From Salicibibacter cibarius (GTDB lineage Bacteria > Bacillota > Bacilli > Bacillales > Marinococcaceae), in assembly GCF_016495725.1 (NCBI RefSeq), contig NZ_CP054705.1, positions 2,852,001-2,916,000 on the forward strand: a stretch of 64,000 nucleotides of DNA, written 5' to 3'. How positions within the stretch are numbered: position 1 is the stretch's first letter; the number at the start of each line of letters is the position of its first letter. Below are positions 56,316-63,900 of the stretch, piece after piece. A model generated the notes under the pieces. It searched no databases. It was given only the letters and a program-made list of their open reading frames with translations, and had not been told where the DNA came from. The translations under genes were made by a program, and so were the position numbers.

Positions 56316-56451
56316 ATTCAAACCTCTGTATCAGACCTTCCTGTTCCAATGTGCTCAGTTGATGAACCCGTTTCATCACTTCGTGAAATTGGTTATAGAC
56401 TTTCTTAAAATTTTGAAACCGCTGATGCCATCTAAATTCTTTCGGGTTCAT
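56316..56451 (-). pseudogene. HI0074-type nucleotidyltransferase substrate-binding (HEPN) fragment
   Basis: Begins MNPKEFRWHQRFQNFKK and continues to STLEQEGLIQRFE, where it stops at the MITE border. The family normally continues FTFELAWKTLKDY. These proteins pair with a small MNT nucleotidyltransferase in toxin-antitoxin modules. The remainder is not on the other side of the MITE. Confidence 0.7.
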
Positions 56452-56607
56452 TTTTTGAAAGGAGCCTCCCTTGGAATGAATGAATTCATAAAATCATTTT
56501 TAGCATAATTTTCACATATAAGGCGGGAGGGTTTTTTTGATTTATGTCGAATAATAATGAACAGTGGCATACGGATCAAAAAAATGTATATGAGGAGTGT
56601 GACGTCC

Positions 56608-57150
56608 ATGAATACGAAAGAAGCCATTAATATCGTGTCTTTGCTTGCCGATGGGATTAGCCCGGAAACCGGAGAAGTATTTCCGGAGGATAGCCCGTAC
56701 CAAAACCCGGAAACTATACGGGCGTTATTTGTTGCCATTAAGGGGTTGGAAAGATTAGACAGATACGAAGCTCGCTCCCGGCAACTACCCGAAAACGCGG
56801 GAAAAGCTTGGACGCAAAAAGAGGATAAAGATCTAACTTTAGCATTAGATGCCGGTACATCCATCCCTGACCTGGCTTCCATACACCAACGAACAGTCGG
56901 ATCCAGTGAACCTCTCCAACTAAATCAAAGATTTTGTTGGAGCATCCCTTATCTTAAATACAGCTCAATATCTCGCATTGTCACTCCCTTCGGGAAGACC
57001 TACGCCAGATTCAGGCTAATGAATGAAGACAAGTTCCGAAATGTTCTTATTCGCAGCATAGAAACTTTTGTCTACAATGCGAACCTCGTTATTTCTAACA
57101 AGGATTTTAAACGTCGGATATTTTACATGTCGAACGTTTTTTCGACATAA
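56608..57150 (+). CDS. Conserved small regulator-like protein with altered C-terminus
   Basis: From ATG 56608 (GAGGAG 12 nt upstream) the first 95 residues resemble a small bacillar protein with a C-terminal HTH: ADGISPETGEVFPEDSPYQ, then AGKAWTQKEDKDLTLALDAG and IPDLASIHQRTVGS. After HQRTVGS the expected HTH continuation (usually IRARL) is lost and about 85 unrelated residues follow with no recognised family. This looks like a frame fused to foreign sequence, from about 56905. The product may be non-functional. Confidence 0.5.
   Translation: MNTKEAINIVSLLADGISPETGEVFPEDSPYQNPETIRALFVAIKGLERLDRYEARSRQLPENAGKAWTQKEDKDLTLALDAGTSIPDLASIHQRTVGSSEPLQLNQRFCWSIPYLKYSSISRIVTPFGKTYARFRLMNEDKFRNVLIRSIETFVYNANLVISNKDFKRRIFYMSNVFST
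57128..57147. repeat. Dyad TGTCGAA / TTCGACA
   Basis: A 7-bp inverted repeat with a 6-nt loop, ending at the stop codon of the chimeric frame. Confidence 0.4.
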
Positions 57151-57170
57151 CCTCATATATCCATTTGTCA

Positions 57171-57249
57171 AGGAACTAATATAAAGTCCATGCCTCTTAA
57201 TTGGGCGGTGCTTTATATGATATATACATTGTATCAAACATTAGTTCCT
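57171..57249. repeat. Nested inverted repeats
   Basis: Outer arms AGGAACTAAT (57171-57180) and ATTAGTTCCT (57240-57249) are perfect. Inner arms ATATAAAG (57179-57186) and CTTTATAT (57211-57218) are also perfect. The 79-bp block has no coding potential and may be a tiny transposon relic or a structured RNA. Confidence 0.6.
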
Positions 57250-57303
57250 GAATCTAGTCTTTTTAGTAATCTTTTTTTTGTTACAAATAAGAATTAAAAA
57301 AAG

Positions 57304-57352
57304 AGCGCCTAACCCCCACTAAATCGGAGATTTTGAAGGGGAATGCGGCGCT
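57304..57352 (-). terminator. Long hairpin with minus-strand T-run
   Basis: AGCGCC / GGCGCT enclose CCCC / GGGG. On the minus strand the hairpin is followed by CTTTTTTT. It looks like a terminator or an IS end but no minus-strand gene precedes it directly. The rest of 57151-57505 is empty. Confidence 0.45.
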
Positions 57353-57505
57353 GACATTGTTCAATCCAGATTAATCAAACTGGAAAAAATAACCTTCGAA
57401 TAACCAAACCCACCTTATCCGCACGCACCTATTCCCAAAACAACGAGATTCGTATGCCACCGATATAAAAAAGTATGGTAAAATCATAAAAAGGGGTGAA
57501 CCAAA

Positions 57506-57832
57506 ATGGGAAACGATAATAATGATTTTGATCAACTCTTCCAATTAATGACCGATACTAGAAAACTGATGCTCGAGCAGTTTAATAAGATCGATAAACG
57601 CTTCGAAAGCATTGATCGGCGGTTTGAAAGTATTGATCAGCGGTTTGATCATGTTGACCAACGGCTGGAAAACATAGAAACGAACCAAAGGGAACACAAC
57701 CGTCGCATCGGAAACCTGGAATCGTCACACATCGATATGAGTGTGCGTCTATCGAAGATGGAAGAAACCCATCGTAAGACAGCGGAGGCCCTGCATACAA
57801 TTTCAGAAGTCATGAAAAACCAAATAAGATAA
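57506..57832 (+). CDS. Coiled-coil protein of unknown function
   Basis: A 108-residue soluble protein that is almost wholly coiled coil, with repeats FNKIDKRFESIDRRFESIDQ and onward in 7-residue steps (RFESID, RFDHVD, RLENIE). Its start has AGGGGTG upstream and a terminator follows, so it is a single-gene unit. Similar proteins occur in Bacillus near mobile DNA. Function unknown. Confidence 0.75.
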   Translation: MGNDNNDFDQLFQLMTDTRKLMLEQFNKIDKRFESIDRRFESIDQRFDHVDQRLENIETNQREHNRRIGNLESSHIDMSVRLSKMEETHRKTAEALHTISEVMKNQIR

Positions 57833-57846
57833 ATGCTTTAAACGTC

Positions 57847-57880
57847 CGCCTGCCACTTTTAATGGTATAGGCGTTTTTTT
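57847..57880 (+). terminator. Terminator after the coiled-coil gene
   Basis: Stem CGCCTGCCA / TGGTATAGGCG, then TTTTTTT. Confidence 0.8.
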
Positions 57881-57984
57881 ATTGATTTCTATTTTATACA
57901 TAATATGCACATGCAAAATGGAAAGAAGGAAATACGTAAAATTAGTAATCGAATAGCATGTGACATGATCAATAACCAGTGTAG

Positions 57985-58741
57985 TTACCGATCAGACCCA
58001 AAGAAATTTTTAAACGCCTGCATGGTTTGATCACGATTGACCGCAGCAATCGATGTGGTAATCGGGATCCCTTTCGGGGAAGCCTCCACACAATTTTGGG
58101 AGTTGCCACACCCCTGAAGGCCGCCCTCGTCGATAAAGGCATTCAATCGCTCTGACTTATTCATTTCACCGGTTGGATGGGCATTAAACAAACGAACTTG
58201 GGATGAGATGACAGGGCCCATGAAACTTGAATTGTCATTGACATTCGGGCAGACCTCTTGGCAGACACCGCAAGTCATACATTTTGAGAGTTCATAGGCC
58301 CATTGGCGACGGTTTTCCGGGATGCGCGGTCCCGGTCCAAGATCGTACGTCCCGTCGATCGGGATCCACGCCTTGACTTTCTTCAAAGAATCGAACATCT
58401 GACTGCGATCGACAATCAGGTCGCGAACGACCGGAAACGTCCTCATAGGCTCCAGGCGAATTGGTTGTTCAAAATCGTCAATGAGGGCCGTACAAGATTG
58501 TTGCGCTTTGCCGTTGATAATCATGGAACAAGCACCGCATACTTCTTCCAGACAGTTCATGTCCCAAACGATCGGTGATGTTTCCATCCCGTCAGCAGTG
58601 ACCGGATCGCGTCGAAATTCCATCAACGCGCTGATCACATTCATTCGGCCGGTAGGGACTATCAATCGTCTCCGTATAGGGCGAAGCATCTGGATGATCC
58701 TGTCTTGTCACAATAAAACGCACGTGTTGCTCTTCACTCAT
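57985..58741 (-). pseudogene. sdhB: Succinate dehydrogenase iron-sulfur subunit, solo and broken
   Basis: The N-terminus (MSEEQHVRFIVTRQDHPDAS, with GAGGAGG upstream) and the rest (NVISALMEFRRDP onward) lie in different frames, joined near 58650 where two bases are missing after YRPN. The [2Fe-2S] Cys set (CLEEVCGAC) and CMTCGVCQEVCPN are intact. In the second cluster motif NCVEASPKGIP, a conserved Cys is Ser. No sdhC or sdhA lies nearby. B. subtilis SdhB similarity is strong along the full length (about 250 residues), so this is a dead extra copy. Confidence 0.87.
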
Positions 58742-58832
58742 GGGAGATTCCTCCTCATTCTCAAAACGGTTTCCAGTCATTTAACGATCGTTTTCAATGC
58801 ATGGGAATCCAAGTATGCATCTCTATTTGAGG

Positions 58833-59309
58833 CTAATGTACGCGAAAAGGAGCGGCAATAGAGACCGTGTAGGTTGGATCACTATGGGTAAACGTTTTCA
58901 CAAGCCTATAGGTTCCTTCCGGAAGTTGGAGATCGAGTGTTTCGGGGGAGTATATTTGTGTGACCGTGTCACCCGGTTGCAAATGCACGCCCATATTGGT
59001 AAATCGAGGATTTTGATAAAAAACAGCATCTGAATATTGTACAATATACCATTTTCCATCAAGGTTTTGTTCCAATTGGAAAAACTCCCCATACTCATAA
59101 GTATCTTCACTAACATTTTTTAAAGTGACTTGCATGGTATCAGGTGCCTCGGGGTACTCTGTTTGTTCCAAAACGATACTTAAGCCATCAGCCGAGGAAG
59201 GTTGTTTTTGATCGGGAACCGGCTCATCCAAGGTGGAGAGGCTGTTAGACTGACATGCGGAAGCAATGATCAGTCCCAGTAAAACCATGACCATCCATCT
59301 TTTTTTCAA
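58833..59309 (-). CDS. Lipoprotein with Ig-like fold, unknown function
   Basis: A 158-residue protein starting at TTG 59309 (GGAGGGG 7 nt upstream): KKRWMVMVLLGLIIASAC with the lipobox Cys, a short polar linker, then a beta-rich domain (DTMQVTLKNVSEDTYEYGEF, YRLVKTFTH) like the bacterial Ig-like domains found in Bacillus surface proteins. Anchored outside the membrane. Follows the hemerythrin gene by 31 bp and may share its transcript. Confidence 0.7.
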   Translation of the reverse strand: MKKRWMVMVLLGLIIASACQSNSLSTLDEPVPDQKQPSSADGLSIVLEQTEYPEAPDTMQVTLKNVSEDTYEYGEFFQLEQNLDGKWYIVQYSDAVFYQNPRFTNMGVHLQPGDTVTQIYSPETLDLQLPEGTYRLVKTFTHSDPTYTVSIAAPFRVH

Positions 59310-59340
59310 ACGTATTCCCCTCCGATGTAATGGTGCGTCC

Positions 59341-59859
59341 CTACGCTTGGGAAGTCCCTCTATCCTTATCAAAGAAAACGCCCTCTTCCGGGGTGTCTAT
59401 TTGATGGAAGTGCGGGTAGAGGGCCTGTAAATCTTCTTCCGGGAGAGCTTTTTCAATCATTGGAAAAATCACGCGTTCTTCTTTGCGAATATGTTTTTCC
59501 AATATATCTCCCAGTTGGTGCATATCATCCACTTCGTTTTCGGTCGCTTCTAACACTTGGTTAACCAACGCCCGCATCTGCACATGTTCGATTAACATTT
59601 CGGAGATTTCTGGTTGCTGAAGCGCATCATATTTGGCAAACGCCGGCAACAAAAGTTCTTCTTCATCCCGAAAGTGCTGCTGTCCGCCCTCTTCCCAATA
59701 TAGCTTTAATTTCCCCTTGATCGCATCAAGGCTAAATTCACTTTCTTCGGTTCCCGCCCGTTTTAAATAAAGCGCGGTGGCTAGACCATTTTGATGGTGA
59801 TGGGACAATGGAAATAAAGCCTCGTGCCTTCGAACACCTCTTCTTCTTTTTTCGGTCAT
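59341..59859 (-). CDS. Hemerythrin HHE domain protein
   Basis: A 172-residue four-helix protein with a di-iron site formed by HHHQNGL near residue 20, HFRDEEELLLP near 62, EHVQMRALV near 90 and HIRKEERVIFPMIE near 123. Such proteins sense or handle O2 or NO, and some repair Fe-S centres after nitrosative stress. It is next to an Fnr-like regulator, which fits. Confidence 0.87.
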   Translation of the reverse strand: MTEKRRRGVRRHEALFPLSHHHQNGLATALYLKRAGTEESEFSLDAIKGKLKLYWEEGGQQHFRDEEELLLPAFAKYDALQQPEISEMLIEHVQMRALVNQVLEATENEVDDMHQLGDILEKHIRKEERVIFPMIEKALPEEDLQALYPHFHQIDTPEEGVFFDKDRGTSQA

Positions 59860-59901
59860 TGCATCGTCCTCCTTTTCTATATTCTCTTCTACTCTTTTTC
59901 A

Positions 59902-60552
59902 TTATAACCGACAAATAGAAACCGGGCATTCCTCGCATTGACATAACGCTTTCAGGCTCGTTTCATCCAAAATTTCTATATACCCCTCTGTGTCCGTAAT
60001 GATTTTTTTCCGCTTAAAGGACGCCAACAAGCGATTAACCGTTTCTCGGGACGTGCCCAGCATTTCTGCAAATTCGCGATCGGTAAACGTCCTTGTGATT
60101 ATCACACGTTGGTCGTTTTCCTTCCTGTATGTATTTGCCGTTCGTAGTAATGTTGCGGCTAGCGCCCCTTCTTTGCCATGAAACATCAAATCGCGGAATT
60201 TGTATTCAGTAATACGCTTCATACTTTGCCATTGCGTAAACGCCATAGCCGCATCGCCGTTTGTCTTCAAAAGGGCTTCGAATTCATCTTGGTGTATAAC
60301 GCCGATCACTGAATCAACGGCCGCTCGGGCTGTAAATGCACTTTCATGTTCTCCGTGCGGGTTAAACTCGCCGAATAAGTCATTCTTAAAGTGATAATGA
60401 AAGACGAGCAGTTTCCCTTCCTCATTAACTTTTGAGACCAAAACCCTCCCTCGTAAGACAAAATACAACTTGTTCATCACGCTTCCCTCTTGAAAAAGCA
60501 AATCATTGGCAAGGACCGTCTTAATATGCATGATCGATTTCATCATGGACAA
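59902..60552 (-). CDS. Crp/Fnr-family regulator with C-terminal Cys cluster
   Basis: A 216-residue regulator: cyclic-nucleotide-fold domain (FQEGSVMNKLYFVLRGRVLV), long dimer helix, winged HTH (TDREFAEMLGTSRETVNRLL). The tail CQCEECPVSIC puts Cys at 204, 206, 209 and 214, like Bacillus Fnr, whose [4Fe-4S] cluster is C-terminal. The recognition helix SRETVNR is closer to Crp (RETVGR) than to E. coli Fnr (VETISR), so it may prefer TGTGA-type sites. The start is uncertain: TTG at 60552 has no clear ribosome site and ATGs follow at 60546 and 60543. Confidence 0.85.
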   Translation of the reverse strand: MSMMKSIMHIKTVLANDLLFQEGSVMNKLYFVLRGRVLVSKVNEEGKLLVFHYHFKNDLFGEFNPHGEHESAFTARAAVDSVIGVIHQDEFEALLKTNGDAAMAFTQWQSMKRITEYKFRDLMFHGKEGALAATLLRTANTYRKENDQRVIITRTFTDREFAEMLGTSRETVNRLLASFKRKKIITDTEGYIEILDETSLKALCQCEECPVSICRL

Positions 60553-60796
60553 ACTGTCTGGGGAAAAAAAGAAGTATTTGCAGTAAGAGTTGACCTGTCA
60601 CGATTCATTAGAGCCCTCCCCTTTCGTTGTTTCATGAATAAAACATCAACGAATGTTCGGATTCCTAGAATGATTGTCGCGCAAAAAGTTTTCGTTTCCC
60701 ATAATGCCATTTTACCTAATATGTCAAAAATATAAAAGAACATTAGAAAACTTGGCTTTCGCCAAACTTTATGGAGAAAGCCTTAGTTGCACTTAT

Positions 60797-60832
60797 GCAG
60801 GTAAGAAAGTCGGTTTATACTTTCTTATCTGC
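60797..60832. repeat. Conserved hairpin, copy 2
   Basis: GCAGGTAAGAAAGT / ACTTTCTTATCTGC with the same 8-nt loop position as 27186-27221; flanked by the shared GTTGCACTTATG. Stretch 60553-60796 has no gene that I can support. Confidence 0.7.
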
Positions 60833-60842
60833 TAAAATAATC

Positions 60843-60856
60843 TTGATATGAATCAA
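60843..60856. promoter_or_regulatory. Fnr-type box TTGAT-N4-ATCAA
   Basis: Perfect palindrome TTGATATGAATCAA. It is at the 3' end of the dead narK-PAS gene and beside the hairpin repeat. A near-identical box lies at 63823-63836 in a promoter position. Confidence 0.5.
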
Positions 60857-60886
60857 GAAAAACCACTTCATATGAGTTGAAGTGGC
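60855..60886 (-). terminator. Terminator after narK-PAS
   Basis: Stem CCACTTCA / TGAAGTGG with GGTTTTTCTTG on the minus strand. Confidence 0.7.
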
Positions 60887-60896
60887 TCTGCGTTCT

Positions 60897-61716
60897 TTAT
60901 CTTCCCTTTTTTTGATCGGTTATATCACTGAACATACCAACGTATTGATTAACCTCCCCTGCTTCATCTCGAATAGCGTGAATCGTCGGCCATTCCGCGA
61001 TCAAACTGCCATCTTTATGGCGATTCCACATTTCCCCTTGCCACTCCCCTTGTTCGTTTAGGTTTTGCCAAAGGTTAGTATAAAAGTCATCGGATTGTTT
61101 GCCGGATTGCAGAACATTCGGTTTTTTGCCGATCACATCCTCTTTTTCATAGCCAGTTATTCCCGTAAACGCCGGGTTCACTGCGATAATTCTCCCCTTT
61201 TTATTCGTGATCATTACACCGATAGGGGGGGGAGTCGATGACCTCCCGTGATAAATGGAGTTTGCCATGAAAATGGAACCAGATCACGAGGATAAGGCAA
61301 GCCAGCCCTGTTTGTGAAAAGGCCATAAATCCAATCGCATAACTTTCAGTTAACGTGAAAATGGAGGTTAACACGATGGGCGGGAAAAAACCTCCTAAGC
61401 CGCCCATCATGGAGACAACCCCATTTGCCATACCGGCTTGTTTAGAAAAAAAGGATGGCACAAGTTTAAAAATCACACCGTTACCAATCCCGCCGCTGGC
61501 AGCAATCGCCAAGCAACCAATCGTAAACAGCCATAGAGCCGGCTCAAATGCAAGGGGGAGTGCCCCCAACGTAATGATCAAAAACACAGCCATTAATAGA
61601 TAGGTCGCAGACAAACGGTCGGCCAATAGACCACTCACCGGTCGCAAAAAGGTGGCTAGCATGTCCATGCTTTTCCAATAAATCTTGATCTCCGTCAAGG
61701 AAAACATCGACGACAT
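60897..61716 (-). pseudogene. NarK-type nitrate/nitrite transporter fused to PAS domain, truncated and frameshifted
   Basis: The N-terminal half of the transporter is missing; the frame begins near MLATFLRPVSGLLADRL, a NarK/NasA signature of helix 7-8. It continues through SGGIGNGVIFKLVPSFF and MANGVVSMMGGLGGFFPP to the last helix. After HLSREVIDS the frame runs into C8 (61225-61232 as G8 on the plus strand), and one base shift would join a PAS domain (IGVMITNKKGRIIAVNPAF, GMFSDITDQKKGR). No start codon with ribosome site exists. The PAS part may once have tuned transport or signalling. Confidence 0.75.
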
Positions 61717-61749
61717 CCTTCATAATGACATTGAGGGGGGTGGTGGCCA

Positions 61750-62247
61750 GTGAGTTGGACACTCTATCAATCCGTGTTATGGGCCCATATTTTTCTCGCG
61801 ATCATTTGGGTTGGCGGTTTGCTTTTCATTGGTTGGGGCGTGTTTCCCGCGGTAAAAACGTTAGTCGTACGGGAGCAACGTCAAACACTCGCCGTTATCT
61901 TAAAACATAGCCATCATTTTTTCACATTGGCAGGGGCGGGCGTTATAGTAACTGGTACAGCACTCGGAACCGTTCTCGGACCGGTGCAAAGCTGGGAGGC
62001 ACTCTGGCACACCACGTACGGGAATCTTTGGTTTGCAGCGCTCCTCATCGGTATTATGACGTTATTTTGGGGGACCTTTGTCGGCTACCGGCAAGCCATT
62101 AAAATCTTATCCACCGAGCATTTATGGACAACTGCCAAAAATGGGTATTCCAGACCCTTAAATCATTCATTATTCGCCTTAGCCCTACTGGAAAGCGTCG
62201 AGGGACTCGGCTTTGTCATTCTACTCACATTAATGATCATGCTTTAA
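61750..62247 (+). CDS. CopD-like integral membrane protein
   Basis: A 165-residue protein with four predicted helices. YQSVLWAHIFLAIIWVGGLLF at the N-terminus, SHHFFTLAGAGVIVTGTALG and WGTFVGYRQ resemble the CopD/DUF2269 group with buried His. The start is GTG at 61750 following GAGGGGGG. It is followed by the menA gene after 18 bp, forming a likely two-gene operon. Copper or heme binding is possible, not shown. Confidence 0.65.
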   Translation: MSWTLYQSVLWAHIFLAIIWVGGLLFIGWGVFPAVKTLVVREQRQTLAVILKHSHHFFTLAGAGVIVTGTALGTVLGPVQSWEALWHTTYGNLWFAALLIGIMTLFWGTFVGYRQAIKILSTEHLWTTAKNGYSRPLNHSLFALALLESVEGLGFVILLTLMIML

Positions 62248-62265
62248 AACGGAGGTGCGTTTAAA

Positions 62266-63150
62266 ATGGCACAATTATTCGGCTATCGAAACATGCCCAA
62301 CAGCTATATTTATCATGCTTCATGGTTTCGGCTGATTCGGCCGCCAACCTTAACCGGATCGATCATGGCTGTGATTGCCGGTACGATGCTTGCTTCCCAA
62401 TATGTAGAGGTAAATGTCTTTCTTTTTATTGTTTTAATTATCACGAGTGTGCTGATCCAGGCTGCCGTGAATATGCTGAATGATTATTTTGATTATATGA
62501 AAGGGCAAGAAGAAGGGAAATGGCACATTTCGGTTCCGACCACTTGCCATCAAGGGCCAAAATATGCGCATGTGCCTTATGTCTCCCTCTCACTGATTGC
62601 GTTGGTTTCCGTCCTCACACTCTGGCTCGCACAAGCGAGCAGTTTTTGGATTATTCCGCTCGGCATTATCGGCCTCGTTATCGGTTATTGTTATTCAGCT
62701 GGCAGACGATCCCTGTCCAGTTTAGGCCTTGGGGAAATCGCCGCTGCTATTAGCCTTGGTCCCTTGCCGCTTATGATTGCTGTCCTTGTGCAAGGGGCTC
62801 CTGTCACGGCAGAAACGATGCTTTTAGCGATCCCCTTCGCGTTGTTAATGGCTTCCTTGATCTTGACGAATAACATTCGTGATATCAAAAAAGACAGCAC
62901 CACCCGCCGGACGGTGCCGATCCGTATTGGCAGGAAAATTGCCAAGCGTTTGCTTGTCGTGATCTTAACTGCTACCTACATGAGCAGTCTGCTCATCTTC
63001 CAATCGATTTTGGTAATCGCATCATTACCCGTTGCTATCGCACTTGTCCGCCATTTTTATGCCCATGATCGATTTAACCCGATGAATCTTGCCGCCTTCC
63101 ATCATGGCGCGCACAGTCTCATTTTGATTCTCATGATTATTTTTCAATAA
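62266..63150 (+). CDS. menA: UbiA-family prenyltransferase, MenA-like
   Basis: A 294-residue membrane enzyme with about nine helices that would attach a polyprenyl chain to dihydroxynaphthoate in menaquinone synthesis. The first Mg2+-prenyl-diphosphate motif is NMLNDYFDYMKGQ near 69 and the second NNIRDIKKD near 205, typical of MenA. The start has GGAGGTG upstream. Menaquinone feeds the cytochrome bd oxidase encoded earlier. Other UbiA enzymes cannot be excluded. Confidence 0.85.
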   Translation: MAQLFGYRNMPNSYIYHASWFRLIRPPTLTGSIMAVIAGTMLASQYVEVNVFLFIVLIITSVLIQAAVNMLNDYFDYMKGQEEGKWHISVPTTCHQGPKYAHVPYVSLSLIALVSVLTLWLAQASSFWIIPLGIIGLVIGYCYSAGRRSLSSLGLGEIAAAISLGPLPLMIAVLVQGAPVTAETMLLAIPFALLMASLILTNNIRDIKKDSTTRRTVPIRIGRKIAKRLLVVILTATYMSSLLIFQSILVIASLPVAIALVRHFYAHDRFNPMNLAAFHHGAHSLILILMIIFQ

Positions 63151-63173
63151 CCCGCCGTTTTCAACCGATCCGG

Positions 63174-63784
63174 TCATTTTGAACGGTAAGCCTCTGTTGG
63201 GTTTTCTTTAAAGGATTGTCGTAACAGAGAATAGTTCACTGTTAGAACATCGCAAGGGGCGTGATGCACAGATGTACTGATCACGCTTCCAGTAAAACCC
63301 CGTTGCGCTGCTCCCCGTCCTGTCGCGGCGGTGATCAACAGATCGGTGTCATTTTGAATGGTGAGCGTTGTGGTATTTCAACCCGGGGGTTGCCGTAATA
63401 GAGAATGATCTCAACATCGTTAACCCCTTGTTCTTTCGCTTGCCTTTTGTACTGTTCCAGCATCAGTTAGTGCTCCATGTTTTGCTCCGTTTCTTCCTCA
63501 TTATTGTCTTGTTGTTGATACACAGATAACACAGTATGAGCATAGGGGCTCGCATGAATCTCGACGACATGAACGATTTTAAGTGACGATTCGTATGTTT
63601 TTGCTACCGCGATAGCTTTTGTCAATGCTTTTTCTGATCCATCAACAGCGACTAGGAGGTTATTGTACAAGGTGTCCGTTGCCTGACCTTTGACGGTAAG
63701 GACATCACAGGACGCTCGACGTACACTGGCTTCCGTTACGCTGCCAACCAGTATGCGATCAACTGCGTTTCGGCCCCCCCCCAA
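63174..63784 (-). pseudogene. Two-domain UspA universal stress protein, broken
   Basis: Starts mid-domain after a C9 run (63774-63782, G9 on the gene strand) with GRNAVDRILVGSVTEASVRR, the end of UspA domain 1, then domain 2 (NLLVAVDGSEKALTKAIAVA). An in-frame TAA follows QNMEH, reading on as LMLEQYKRQAKEQGVNDVEI. A further frame change leads to NDTDLLITAATGRGAAQRGF, SVISTSVHHAPCDVLTV and a stop at 63174. The N-terminal domain is missing. Confidence 0.78.
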
Positions 63785-63822
63785 TTAATTTCGGGTTTGC
63801 AGCAGCAATAAGGAGCCAAATC

Positions 63823-63864
63823 TTGATCTGAATCAAAGAATGTTTGAATGATGTCCCGTACACT
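63823..63864 (+). promoter_or_regulatory. Fnr-type promoter of the metal-binding gene
   Basis: A perfect box TTGATCTGAATCAA at 63823-63836 lies upstream of a possible -10 TACACT at 63859-63864. A start point near 63871 would place the box centre at -41.5, the classic class II position for an Fnr-type activator. Confidence 0.6.
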
Positions 63865-63900
63865 TAAAGTAGATCAAATCCATACGAGGAGAGATGAAAA

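Noticed and set aside
60543-60743. 66-codon minus-strand frame upstream of the Fnr-like gene
   Set aside because: Overlaps the Fnr start region without a ribosome site and does not resemble a known protein.
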